From the IMG/VR virus record IMGVR_UViG_3300010391_000162, positions 1-23,626 of that record: a stretch of DNA of 23,626 nt. One strand, given 5' to 3'. Made by a program: the position numbers and the translations under genes. This DNA is from a virus. Shown piece after piece: positions 13,700 through 21,432 of the stretch; positions within the stretch are counted from its first letter, which is position 1, and each line of letters starts with the position of its first letter. The notes beneath the pieces were generated by a model. The model ran no database searches and was not told the DNA's origin. It saw only the letters and a list, made by a program, of their open reading frames with translations.

Positions 13700-14056
13700 A
13701 CGGGTTTTGCCCTGACGCCGCCGGACGACGGCTTCGCGGAATTCAAAGCAGCCTACCCGCCGGAAGGGTGGACGCATCCGGAGCGCGCGCGGGCGGGTTG
13801 GAAGAAGCTGGCGCCGTCCGCGGAGTTGCGCAAAAAGATTCTCATCATGCTGGAGATTCAGAAAGCATCGCGACGCTGGGCCGACTCACAATTCATCCCC
13901 AACCCGGCGAGCTATCTGAACGGGCGCTACTTTGACGACGATCCCAAAGCCTATCCGCGGAAAGTGCTCACGATGGACGACCGCTGCCCGGACTGTCATC
14001 AGACTTTCCGGGTACACGCCTGGTTGCCGGGAGGCGAGAAGGTTTGTCCGAAGTGA
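13640..14056 (+). CDS. Stand-alone replication-protein-type C-terminal domain with a cut zinc ribbon
   Basis: The product is 138 residues from ATG 13640. Residues 1-20 are Ser-rich and derived from a dispersed repeat. Residues 28-115 match a domain I know from the C-terminus of phage replication initiation or helicase-loader-type proteins: FAEFKAAYP, then ARAGWKKLAPSAELRKKILIMLE, then RRWADSQFIPNPASYLNGRYFDDDP. The end is CPDC-x15-CPK and then TGA, where a zinc ribbon would be expected to finish CPxC. A replication-type domain in the tail-tip operon is unusual; it may be a displaced or reused fragment. The frame stays open after the TGA into the next small ORF. Confidence 0.65.
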   Translation: MQRKRSSRSYASSASHVSSATGFALTPPDDGFAEFKAAYPPEGWTHPERARAGWKKLAPSAELRKKILIMLEIQKASRRWADSQFIPNPASYLNGRYFDDDPKAYPRKVLTMDDRCPDCHQTFRVHAWLPGGEKVCPK

Positions 14057-14098
14057 AAAGAAGGGAGAAAGACGAAAAACTTCAAGACCAACAGCGGC

Positions 14099-14269
14099 AT
14101 GTTCACGCTGATTTACAGGGGCAAGGGGGAGACTTTTTTGCACTCTCCAACGCACCAACGTTTCCCCGCAGGAACCATCTTGCGGAATCCGGCGGGCTGG
14201 TTTGGAGTCCTGGAAGACGACGGAAACTGGAGCTGGTACGAGCAGAGGCTGAAGCGGGGTCGGAAGTAA
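14099..14269 (+). CDS. Small ORF (56 aa) between tail genes
   Basis: ATG 14099 opens a 56-residue frame: MFTLIYRGKGETFLHSP, then FPAGTILRNPAGWFGVLEDDGNWSWYEQRLKRGRK. It is in the same frame as the preceding gene, separated only by the TGA at 14054-14056 and 14 sense codons. Composition (several W and F, strand-like pattern, balanced charges) looks like a real small protein rather than noise. No clear Shine-Dalgarno stands before ATG 14099; AGGGAG at about 14072 is too far, and would better fit an ACG codon at 14081. I do not recognise a family. Confidence 0.45.
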   Translation: MFTLIYRGKGETFLHSPTHQRFPAGTILRNPAGWFGVLEDDGNWSWYEQRLKRGRK

Positions 14270-14270
14270 A

Positions 14271-14302
14271 AGCAGGTCCCTCGCTCCGCTCGGGATGACA
14301 AC
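14271..14302. repeat. Dispersed 'GGTCCCTCGCxxxGCTCGGGATGACA' family repeat, copy 3
   Basis: This is a variant of the elements at 3058-3089 and 6712-6743, lying just after the stop of the 56-codon ORF. A strong AAAGGAGG (14303-14310) follows it immediately. Confidence 0.8.
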
Positions 14303-14316
14303 AAAGGAGGGGGCTG
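14303..14316 (+). promoter_or_regulatory. Strong Shine-Dalgarno without a normal start codon at the right distance
   Basis: AAAGGAGG is followed 3 nt later by CTG 14314, which is in frame with the 14368-15057 gene with no stop between. ATG 14337 is out of frame and opens only 12 codons. Either the gene starts at CTG, or the site belonged to a start that has been lost, or it is fortuitous. Confidence 0.35.
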
Positions 14317-14367
14317 GAACGCGACCGCCCGAATTTATGGGCTGGGAGCGCAAAAGCCTACGCAGTA

Positions 14368-15057
14368 GTGGCTAGAACGCTCAGCGCAACGATTACCGGG
14401 CTGATTGCGCAGGACACGCAGCGGATCTGCCACCTGCTGACGTTCACCGTGGGCGCGACGACCTATCGCTTCACCGACGGCGACGCCATCAACCACCTGG
14501 GGAATGCTTATCTTTCCCACCTGGTCTTTGAGACTGGCCCGCGCTATTCCGAGAAACTGCGGAATGAGCCGGTGACGGTGAAGCTCCAGAATATTGACCT
14601 GGCTACGGCAAACACCTTGCGCATCGAGGGGACAGGTCTCCAGGGTCAGGAGGCCACGCTGGAGCGGCTGTTCCTGGCGGCGCGGGAAACCGTGGTGCTT
14701 TTCAAAGGCCGCATCAGCGAGATGGAAGTGAACGACCGCGACGCTACGCTCACGCTGAGCGGGGAGCTGGACCCCACGGGCAGCCAGGTCCCCAAGCGCA
14801 AGTATTCCCCGCTGTGCATGTGGGATTTCAAAGACGTGAACTGCGGCTACGTGGATGGCGTGGACCCGAACGATCCGGGAACCGGGCAGCCCTATGCGGT
14901 CTGCGGAAAGACCTTTCCGGAATGCCAGGTGCGCTCGCGCGAAGAGCGGTTTCCGGGCTTCCTGCACATCACGCGGGACCTGACGCTGGCGATTGAAGGA
15001 CAGTCGCCGGGCTACGAGCCGGAAGAGGGCGCGCTGAGCGCATTGCTGGAGCCATGA
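14368..15057 (+). CDS. Lambda gpL-like tail tip protein (DUF2163-type), probable Fe-S cluster site
   Basis: The product is 229 residues from GTG 14368. The N-terminal half is beta-rich (CHLLTFTVGATTYRFTDGDAINHLGNAYLS), as in baseplate hub proteins. The C-terminal half has RKYSPLCMWDFKDVNCGY and YAVCGKTFPEC. Cysteines 150, 159, 179 and 186 give C-x8-C-x19-C-x6-C, the same layout as the cysteines that hold an iron-sulfur cluster in lambda gpL. The end, RFPGFLHITRDL, is the closing strand often seen in this family. It lies directly before the gpJ-like gene, as in lambda. Role: tail-tip assembly around the hub. The start is uncertain because an orphan Shine-Dalgarno lies at 14303. Confidence 0.8.
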   Translation: MARTLSATITGLIAQDTQRICHLLTFTVGATTYRFTDGDAINHLGNAYLSHLVFETGPRYSEKLRNEPVTVKLQNIDLATANTLRIEGTGLQGQEATLERLFLAARETVVLFKGRISEMEVNDRDATLTLSGELDPTGSQVPKRKYSPLCMWDFKDVNCGYVDGVDPNDPGTGQPYAVCGKTFPECQVRSREERFPGFLHITRDLTLAIEGQSPGYEPEEGALSALLEP

Positions 15058-15058
15058 A

Positions 15059-15085
15059 GAGTGAGTGGTGAATAGTGAATGGTGA
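15059..15085. repeat. GTGAGTGGTGAATAGTGAAT dispersed repeat
   Basis: This is a short interspersed repeat of a type common in many genomes. It covers the gap between the gpL-like and gpJ-like genes and includes the first possible ATG (15079) of the latter. Confidence 0.55.
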
Positions 15086-17514
15086 AAGACAAAAGAAAAA
15101 GCAGGTCCCTCGTCGCTTCGTTCCTCGGGATGACAGCGGCCCTGTTGGTGGCATGGATGCACGTTAGCAATGAGACGGATATTCTGACGGCCAGTTACGG
15201 ACGCCCTGTGGCGCTGGCCTATGGACGTCACGTTGTGGGTGGCAACGTCATCCTGAAAGATGATGGCGCCGGAGACCGCACGGTGGTCCTGATTGCCTTG
15301 GGGGAGGGCGAATGGGACGGCGTGGAGCAGCTCTGGGTGAACGGCCTGGAAGTGGACCTGGAAGCCTCCGACGTTTTCCATTTCCATAAAGGCCTCACCG
15401 GCCAACTCAGCGCGCCGGGGGCGCTGGAGCCTGAAGGGATTGGATCGCTTTATCCGTTCGATACGGACGGCGACCAGAAAGCCGACGGCTTCACGCCTCC
15501 GGCAATTCAAGGCCTGACGTTTTCGAAGACCGCGCACCTGGCGCTCTCGATTCCCTTCGATGTCTATTCTCCCGACGCGGAGATTTCCGTGGTGGGCATT
15601 TACCGTTGCCGCAAAGTGCGCATCTTCGATGCTGCAGGGGTGCAGATTGCCTACCGCTGGGAAGACAACCCCGCCTGGCAGATCGCCGACCTGCTCACCT
15701 CCGTGCGCGGCCTATCCGACTCGCGGATTGACTGGGCATCATTTGACGCGGCCGCAACCTATTGCGATACGCTGATTGATCCGCTGGGCGATGGCAGCCA
15801 GGTTGCCCGGTTCGTCTCCAACGTGGCGTTTACCGAGGACCTGGATTTTGACCAGGGGCTTTTGGCCCTCCTTTCTACGTGCCGCGGGCATTTGCTGGAC
15901 ACCGACGGCACCATCAAGCTGCGCATTGACCAGGCGCGCGCCAGCGTCTTCGATTTCCAGGACCATGCCACCAACGCGAGCCCGCCGAACATCATGGAGG
16001 GGACCTTCAGCGTCTTCTACCGCGACACGCGCGAGACGCCCAATCGCCTCGAGTTGATCTTCCGCGACGTGAACAACGATCACGCCATCCTGACAAAGAT
16101 TTGGAACCACCAGGCGCAGCAAACCCGCACCGGACGCACGATTGTGGCGCTGCTGCATCTGGGAAACATGCCGCAGCATCAGGCGGAGCGCCTCGGGAAC
16201 TATCTGCTGATCCGGGCCATTGACAACAATCTGCATTGCCGCTTTGCGGGGCGCGCCGACTCGCTCAAAGTGATGCCCGGCGACGTCGTCCGAGTGAAGC
16301 ATGACGCCGCGCCATGGTCGCAGCAGCAAGCGGGCGCAGCGCTTTACAAAGATTTCGAAGTGCTGGAAGTTACCGACAACCCGGACGAAACGCGGGAATA
16401 TTTGTGCCGGACGTACAGCGCGGCGACCTACCCCGACACGGCCGGGCCAGCGCAATCGCTGATTGAAACCGACTTGGGGCGCTCCAAGCCTGTGCCGCCA
16501 CTGCCGCCGCACAAATGGTGGTTGGCGGCAACCCTCGCCGGTGACTTCGAACTGCGCTTTGCCGTCCCGAAAAATACAGACTACCGCGTGGGCGATTTGA
16601 CCTGCCTGATTGACGATATGCGCAGCCGCATCTATAACGGCGGCGAAGACCTGGTGGGTTACACGCTGTTGAACATGCCCGGCGGAATGAATCCCGGCGA
16701 CACCGAGATCGTAGTGAACGATTCTTCGATTTTCAAAATAGGCCAGTACATCACTATAGCGCTGGAAATCCTGAACGTCGTTGGACCGGGAACGCCAGGG
16801 AATCCTCCCACCTCAAACACCATCGAGGTGGCGCGGGCGCAGAAAGGGACGGAAGAGACGCCGGCGGGCGTTGCCAATGATAATGCCACGGTGCGGCCGC
16901 TGATCGAGCGTATCTTCCATTTCGTGCTGGAGCCGGGCTGGTCGCTCTCCCATCCCACAGACGACCTGGCCAGCGGCGATTATCGCAGAGAAATCTTCCG
17001 ACCGGGCCAGCTGATGATTCTGCACGCCGGCTTGGTCTTGACCGACGGGCGCGGCCTGAAAAGCACGCCGGTGGAAATTCCGATGACGGAGTTTGGCAGC
17101 GGGGCCGCTCCGGGAAACACCATTGCGGGGATGTTGCCGGGCTTTCTCGTAGTCCAGGGGGAAAGTCAGGAAGTACAGATTACGGGGGAACTGGAAGTGG
17201 CGGAAGACCTGGCGGCGCCGCTGGTGCTGCCCGTGGACCGCTGCATTGCGATGGTGTACGCCTACATGGAAGAAGCTCCGACGGGCGCGGACGTGCGGTT
17301 CCGCATGAAGCTGAACGGCACGGTGATTCAAGACTCGCTCTTCGGCCCGACCGTGGACGTGGAAGGGCGCATCCCCGCAGGTGAATTGGGGACCGGCGTT
17401 TTCTGGCTGGGCGAGTTTTGGGGGAACGTGAGCGAGCGCGAGCTGACGATTGAAATCCTGGAAGTCGGGGCGGGCTTTCCGGGAAAGAACCTGACGGTGA
17501 TAGTGAGGACTTAA
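15079..17514 (+). CDS. Central tail hub protein, gpJ-like (tail tip / host specificity)
   Basis: The product is 811 residues from ATG 15079. Later starts at ATG 15130 and ATG 15157 are plausible because the first 26 residues are encoded by dispersed repeats. The conserved part begins SNETDILTASYGRPVALAYGRHVVGGNVIL. Central features are WQIADLLTSVRGLSDSRIDWASF, then TLLSTCRGHLLDTDGTIKL and AERLGNYLLIRAI, then VMPGDVVRVKHD, all typical of gpJ/GTA host-specificity hub proteins. The C-terminal 300 residues are beta-rich and probably face the fibres. Its stop overlaps the next start as TAATG. Role: central hub at the tail tip, contacting the host and opening on infection. Confidence 0.8.
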   Translation: MVKDKRKSRSLVASFLGMTAALLVAWMHVSNETDILTASYGRPVALAYGRHVVGGNVILKDDGAGDRTVVLIALGEGEWDGVEQLWVNGLEVDLEASDVFHFHKGLTGQLSAPGALEPEGIGSLYPFDTDGDQKADGFTPPAIQGLTFSKTAHLALSIPFDVYSPDAEISVVGIYRCRKVRIFDAAGVQIAYRWEDNPAWQIADLLTSVRGLSDSRIDWASFDAAATYCDTLIDPLGDGSQVARFVSNVAFTEDLDFDQGLLALLSTCRGHLLDTDGTIKLRIDQARASVFDFQDHATNASPPNIMEGTFSVFYRDTRETPNRLELIFRDVNNDHAILTKIWNHQAQQTRTGRTIVALLHLGNMPQHQAERLGNYLLIRAIDNNLHCRFAGRADSLKVMPGDVVRVKHDAAPWSQQQAGAALYKDFEVLEVTDNPDETREYLCRTYSAATYPDTAGPAQSLIETDLGRSKPVPPLPPHKWWLAATLAGDFELRFAVPKNTDYRVGDLTCLIDDMRSRIYNGGEDLVGYTLLNMPGGMNPGDTEIVVNDSSIFKIGQYITIALEILNVVGPGTPGNPPTSNTIEVARAQKGTEETPAGVANDNATVRPLIERIFHFVLEPGWSLSHPTDDLASGDYRREIFRPGQLMILHAGLVLTDGRGLKSTPVEIPMTEFGSGAAPGNTIAGMLPGFLVVQGESQEVQITGELEVAEDLAAPLVLPVDRCIAMVYAYMEEAPTGADVRFRMKLNGTVIQDSLFGPTVDVEGRIPAGELGTGVFWLGEFWGNVSERELTIEILEVGAGFPGKNLTVIVRT
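15100..15137. repeat. Dispersed 'GGTCCCTCGxxx...CTCGGGATGACAGC' family repeat, copy 4
   Basis: This copy is in frame and encodes SRSLVASFLGMTA at the N-terminus of the gpJ-like protein, forming most of a hydrophobic segment. It is related to 3058-3089, 6712-6743 and 14271-14302. Confidence 0.8.
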
Positions 17515-18425
17515 TGGCTCATCAGCCGCAAGAACATCGCGGATGGCTGAAGCGGATCGTGGACGAGACCTGGGGGGACTTCTTCAACATCGTCGCCCCG
17601 GCGTCGCCCGCAGCGGGCCGTGTACGCCTCTATGCTGAGGGCGACTGCCTGAAGTTCAAGAAATCCAGCGGCACGGTGATTAATCTCTGCACCGGGGGGG
17701 CAACTCCGGGTCCGGGAGACTGCTGCGTGAATCCGATTGGGACGGCGGGGAACGAGCGGCGCAGCGGCCTGATTACCATTGACGCGAATGGCGGGAAATT
17801 CCAGGTTTTTGGCGACACGGATTTTCCCAATGATAGTTACAACACCAGAACTTTCAACGTGCCGGATTCCGTCTTCAAGATGCCATACGTGGTTTACAAG
17901 GGCGCTAGCACGGCCGACGGCTATGCGCAATTTGCAGGACGATATAACTGGCGGACGCTCACCAATCTTTATGTCGGCATCCTGGCGCGATTCAACCCGA
18001 TCACCAGCACACGTCTTTGGTTGGGAGTTACCAGCCTTGATTCCGTGAACTTCCAAACCGAGGACAATGTGATCAAACTTTATGTCCAAGACGCCGCGAT
18101 GTTCCGTTATTCCGTTTCGGCCGGGGACGCAAATTGGAAGTGCATTGTACAGGCCGGGAATAGCGGCGGGCTGGATCCGGCCATCGCGGATTCCGGCGTG
18201 GCCCCGGACACCAACCCCCACAAATATGAAATCATCTTCGACGACAAGTCGAGCCCCAAAAAAGTCATCTTCAAAATTGACCATACGGTCGTGGCGACTG
18301 TGAATCCCCCCAGGGCTTATGACACTTTCGCTCTGAATCAATGGATCTCGACTACGCGAACCATCTCGGGAACACAGCCGGAATTCGATTTTGCATTCTG
18401 GTACTTGGAGGCGGACACGGCATGA
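17514..18425 (+). CDS. Tail fibre-type protein, lectin/jelly-roll-like body
   Basis: The product is 303 residues from ATG 17514, coupled to the hub gene by TAATG and to the next gene by ATGA. The N-terminal 30 residues contain a WLKRIVDETWGDFFNIVAP helix. PASPAAGRVRLYAEGDCLKFKKSSGTVINL, a motif common at the start of phage fibre proteins, follows. Residues 90-300 are beta-rich with regular aromatic strands (LYVGILARFNPITSTRLWLGV, KYEIIFDDKSSPKKVIFKIDHTVV, FDFAFWYLEADTA), similar in pattern to lectin-like or concanavalin-type sandwiches. Probable role: fibre or receptor-binding accessory at the tail tip. No family name is certain. Confidence 0.65.
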   Translation: MAHQPQEHRGWLKRIVDETWGDFFNIVAPASPAAGRVRLYAEGDCLKFKKSSGTVINLCTGGATPGPGDCCVNPIGTAGNERRSGLITIDANGGKFQVFGDTDFPNDSYNTRTFNVPDSVFKMPYVVYKGASTADGYAQFAGRYNWRTLTNLYVGILARFNPITSTRLWLGVTSLDSVNFQTEDNVIKLYVQDAAMFRYSVSAGDANWKCIVQAGNSGGLDPAIADSGVAPDTNPHKYEIIFDDKSSPKKVIFKIDHTVVATVNPPRAYDTFALNQWISTTRTISGTQPEFDFAFWYLEADTA

Positions 18426-21376
18426 AAAAAACAGTTATCAGTTGCAAGTGGCGAGTGCAGAGCCGCGCGCGCCAGCAAGCGGTGGCGCGGTTGATCATCA
18501 TCGCGGTGATAGCCACCGCTCCATTACTGTCGCGGCTCGGATACGGCCAGTCCCCGGCGCTGACGACGGTGAAGGACACGGTCTACATGGGCGCGGCCGC
18601 GCCCGGCTCGGGGAATCCCGTGGCAAGCGGGACGGTAGTGATTTCCTGGCAGCCACTTCTGGACGCGGCGAACAAGCCCATCTTCGGCGGCACGCGCACC
18701 TACACGCTGACGAATGGCGCGCTGGCCGTCTCCCTGGTGCCGAATGCCGCGGGGACTCCAGCCGGAACGGCTTACACGGTGCGCTACTACCAGTCCGGCG
18801 TGGCCTTTCGGGAAGAGTTCTGGGTAGTGCCGGCAAGCTCGCCCATTGCATCCCCTGCCGCGCCTGTCGTAACCCAGGCCGGAACGCCGGGGACGACGAC
18901 GTATTACTACTGGGTGCTGGCGCGGAACGCGACCGGAGAAACGCTGATTGGCCCTTCGGGAGTGACGACCACTTCCAACGCCACGCTGAGCGGAACGAAT
19001 TACAACATTGCAGACGTTGCGGACGTGAGCGGCGCGACGGGTTATCGCTGGTTCCGCACCACCACGGCCACGGCGCCCGTGGTAGGAAGCTGCAACTGCC
19101 AGGTCACGGGCTCGCCGACGGCCGTCAGCGTCATCAACGACCAGACGAATACGTTGATCGCGGGGACCATTCCCACGGTGAATGACACCGACCCGAAAAC
19201 CCTGGCGCAAGTGCGGGTAGCTTTGCCGCCGTCGCCCACCGCGGCGTTTGCCGCCAGCCAGGTAACAGGGACGGGCATTGTGGCGAACCCCACGGCGACG
19301 CAGACCATTACGGCGCCGATAACTTCGGGGATTCCGCTCCAGGTGAAAGGGCGCAGCGGGAACAGCTCCAATGTTGCGGAGTGGTATGACAATCAAGGCA
19401 CGCCGGAACTCCAGGCATGGCTCGCGGCCGGCGGGGATTGGTGCGCGCAGGATTTTGGCAACATCAAAATTGCCGCTTGCTTTACAGGCGCAACTGCGGG
19501 CGCGAAGATGATCGCCGCCATTGCGGACCTACCTTCGGCTGGCGGCATTGTGGACGCGAGAGGGCTGGAGGGCGCACAGATCATCTCGGCGGATATGTTC
19601 AGTGGCGTGACAAAGCCGGTGAATCTCCTTCTGGGACACGCTACTTTTACGCTCTCAGTCACCCAAAACATTCCCAACAACGTGGCAATTGAAGGCCAGG
19701 GAAAAGGCAGCACCATCCTCAACTGGACCGGCTCGACCTCTGGAACCGCGCTGAATATCGGAACAAGCGCCACTCGATCCAGCGTCAGGCATTTGCAACT
19801 CACCACGGGACAGGCGGGAACCACCAAGGCAGTCAACGTGGCGCAGGGCGTGGATATCCTCCTGGACGATCTCCTCATCACTGGCGCCAGCGGCACGACT
19901 GGATTCAATCTCGCTATCAACATTACGGGCAACGGAGCGGCGGCAACGTCGAACAACGTGAGCGTCTTGAACAGCAGGATTGAGAATTATACGGGAACCG
20001 GCATTGGCGTGGATCACGCGATTCAGACGCACCTCGTCAATCTGGAGCTCAACTCCAATCTGAGCAACATCCTGTACAACGGCCTGCTGCTGGATACGGG
20101 GGTCAGCGGGCTTTTTCTGGAAGGGGTTTCGATAGGCTACGGTTTGCACGGCCTGGTTATTCAGGATACGGACCGCGGCGGGACTGGTGAGGCCCCCATA
20201 CATCTATTCTTCTCAAAGTTCCTTTCCGACACCACTTCCGGCGGCGATGGAATCTTGTTCGGCGCGACCCTTGCCACGAGCTACGTCAACGCCCATTTTA
20301 CCGATGTTTGGGCTGCCGGCGCTGGACGAAACAACGTAAACGCCCAAGTAACCGCGGGGGCGGTAGGCATTAAGATTTCCGGCGGACGCCAGATTTTCTT
20401 TGTTGGCGGGCGCATACGGAGCAATGACGCGGACGCCATAAAGATTGACGATGCGGACGTTCGGGATGTGTGGATCGAGGGCATGAATATCACGGAAAAC
20501 AATCAGGCCAACGGCGCGGATGCGCATGGCGTCTATGTCACCGCCGCAGCCACGAATCTCTCCTTCCTGAATAACAACGTCAGCAACCTTCCCAGCGGCA
20601 ACATGAAGTACGGTGTCAAGACTAGCGCCGTGAATGCCGATGAGCTGGCAATCATAGGAAATGATTTCACGGCGTTGGTTACCGGCGGTATTTCCAACTC
20701 CAGCACCGGCGACTTCGTGGAGGCGTTTAATAAGCCGAACGCCGAAATCAGAACCACGGGTTCCGGGGCGTGGAACATCGGTTTTGATTTCGCCGGGACA
20801 AGCACTCTGTACAAGCAGTTCCGGACCGCGCATGCCGCCGGGAATGTTCCCTCGCAACTGAATGTGGGTGTGGCCGACGGCGGCTTTGGCGGGATGCAGG
20901 TCAAGGATATTCGGAACGGAGCCAACACCTTCAACGATCAATCTGTGGAGATTCACACCGCAGAAGGTGGCGTCAGCGCAGGCGTTAGGTTGACGATAGA
21001 CAAAGCGGGCAATGTGAAGGTCGGGAGTGGCACTGCGGCGACGAAGCTGGATCTGGACGGGGCCTTCCGCTCAACCTTAACGACGGTTACGTTCAGCGCC
21101 ACGCCCACCTTCGATGCCAGCCTGGGCAACTCCTTCAAGATGACGCTGACGGCGAACGTGACCAGTTCCACGATCTCCAGTGCGCAGACGGGCGAGTTCA
21201 TCACGCTGCTGCTATGCCAGGACGCAACGGGCAGCCGCACGATGGCCTGGCCCGCGAATCTGAAACTGGCGGGAGGAACCTATACGTTGACTACCACGAT
21301 TAACAAGTGCGATTCCGTAACTGCCCTTTACGATGGAGCTAATTGGTATGAAACCGGAAGAGCGGCGAATCTGTAG
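18422..21376 (+). CDS. Tail spike/fibre with FN3-like and beta-helix domains
   Basis: The product is 984 residues from ATG 18422, overlapping the previous stop by 4 bp. Residues 1-43 look like a signal peptide but are largely repeat-derived. Residues 48-140 (TVKDTVYMG, ASGTVVISW, YTVRYYQSGVAFREEFWVVPA) match an N-terminal domain I associate with Acidobacteriota fibre proteins. About 144-225 is an FN3-like module, homologous to that of 2965-4044. About 380-780 shows the repetitive G-x-N-x-hydrophobic pattern of a right-handed parallel beta-helix. The end (TFDASLGNSFKMTLTANVTSST, CQDATGSRTMAWP, YDGANWYETG) is a terminal domain frequent in phage fibres. Role: receptor binding and possibly polysaccharide cleavage; no catalytic residues could be assigned. 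Confidence 0.75.
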   Translation: MKKTVISCKWRVQSRARQQAVARLIIIAVIATAPLLSRLGYGQSPALTTVKDTVYMGAAAPGSGNPVASGTVVISWQPLLDAANKPIFGGTRTYTLTNGALAVSLVPNAAGTPAGTAYTVRYYQSGVAFREEFWVVPASSPIASPAAPVVTQAGTPGTTTYYYWVLARNATGETLIGPSGVTTTSNATLSGTNYNIADVADVSGATGYRWFRTTTATAPVVGSCNCQVTGSPTAVSVINDQTNTLIAGTIPTVNDTDPKTLAQVRVALPPSPTAAFAASQVTGTGIVANPTATQTITAPITSGIPLQVKGRSGNSSNVAEWYDNQGTPELQAWLAAGGDWCAQDFGNIKIAACFTGATAGAKMIAAIADLPSAGGIVDARGLEGAQIISADMFSGVTKPVNLLLGHATFTLSVTQNIPNNVAIEGQGKGSTILNWTGSTSGTALNIGTSATRSSVRHLQLTTGQAGTTKAVNVAQGVDILLDDLLITGASGTTGFNLAINITGNGAAATSNNVSVLNSRIENYTGTGIGVDHAIQTHLVNLELNSNLSNILYNGLLLDTGVSGLFLEGVSIGYGLHGLVIQDTDRGGTGEAPIHLFFSKFLSDTTSGGDGILFGATLATSYVNAHFTDVWAAGAGRNNVNAQVTAGAVGIKISGGRQIFFVGGRIRSNDADAIKIDDADVRDVWIEGMNITENNQANGADAHGVYVTAAATNLSFLNNNVSNLPSGNMKYGVKTSAVNADELAIIGNDFTALVTGGISNSSTGDFVEAFNKPNAEIRTTGSGAWNIGFDFAGTSTLYKQFRTAHAAGNVPSQLNVGVADGGFGGMQVKDIRNGANTFNDQSVEIHTAEGGVSAGVRLTIDKAGNVKVGSGTAATKLDLDGAFRSTLTTVTFSATPTFDASLGNSFKMTLTANVTSSTISSAQTGEFITLLLCQDATGSRTMAWPANLKLAGGTYTLTTTINKCDSVTALYDGANWYETGRAANL
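18425..18465. repeat. CAGTTATCAGTTGCAAGTGG-type dispersed repeat inside the spike start
   Basis: This short interspersed repeat type is read in frame as KTVISCKWRVQSR at the N-terminus of the spike protein. Confidence 0.5.
18515..18538 (-). repeat. 24-bp dispersed repeat, copy 1 (reverse orientation)
   Basis: This segment is the exact reverse complement of 21873-21896 over 24 bp. In the spike gene it encodes TAPLLSRL, the end of the signal-like segment. Confidence 0.85.
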
Positions 21377-21432
21377 GATTTCCGATTTTTTGTCTGGCCT
21401 GCCTGTTGGCCGCTCCGCGGGCGGAGGACTTG

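Noticed and set aside
14054-14110. TGA as selenocysteine (CPKU) in the zinc-ribbon-like end
   Set aside because: A CxxU motif would be formed, but only a very weak 4-bp stem (GAAG/CTTC) is visible in the region just downstream where a bacterial SECIS should lie. A simple stop or nonsense change is more likely.
14335-15537. 400-codon reverse frame over the gpL- and gpJ-like genes
   Set aside because: Antisense shadow; its sequence includes translated dispersed repeats and shows no domain.
18422-21376. Diversity-generating retroelement target in the spike C-terminus
   Set aside because: No reverse transcriptase or template repeat is present in the window, and the C-terminal domain is not of the C-type lectin kind.
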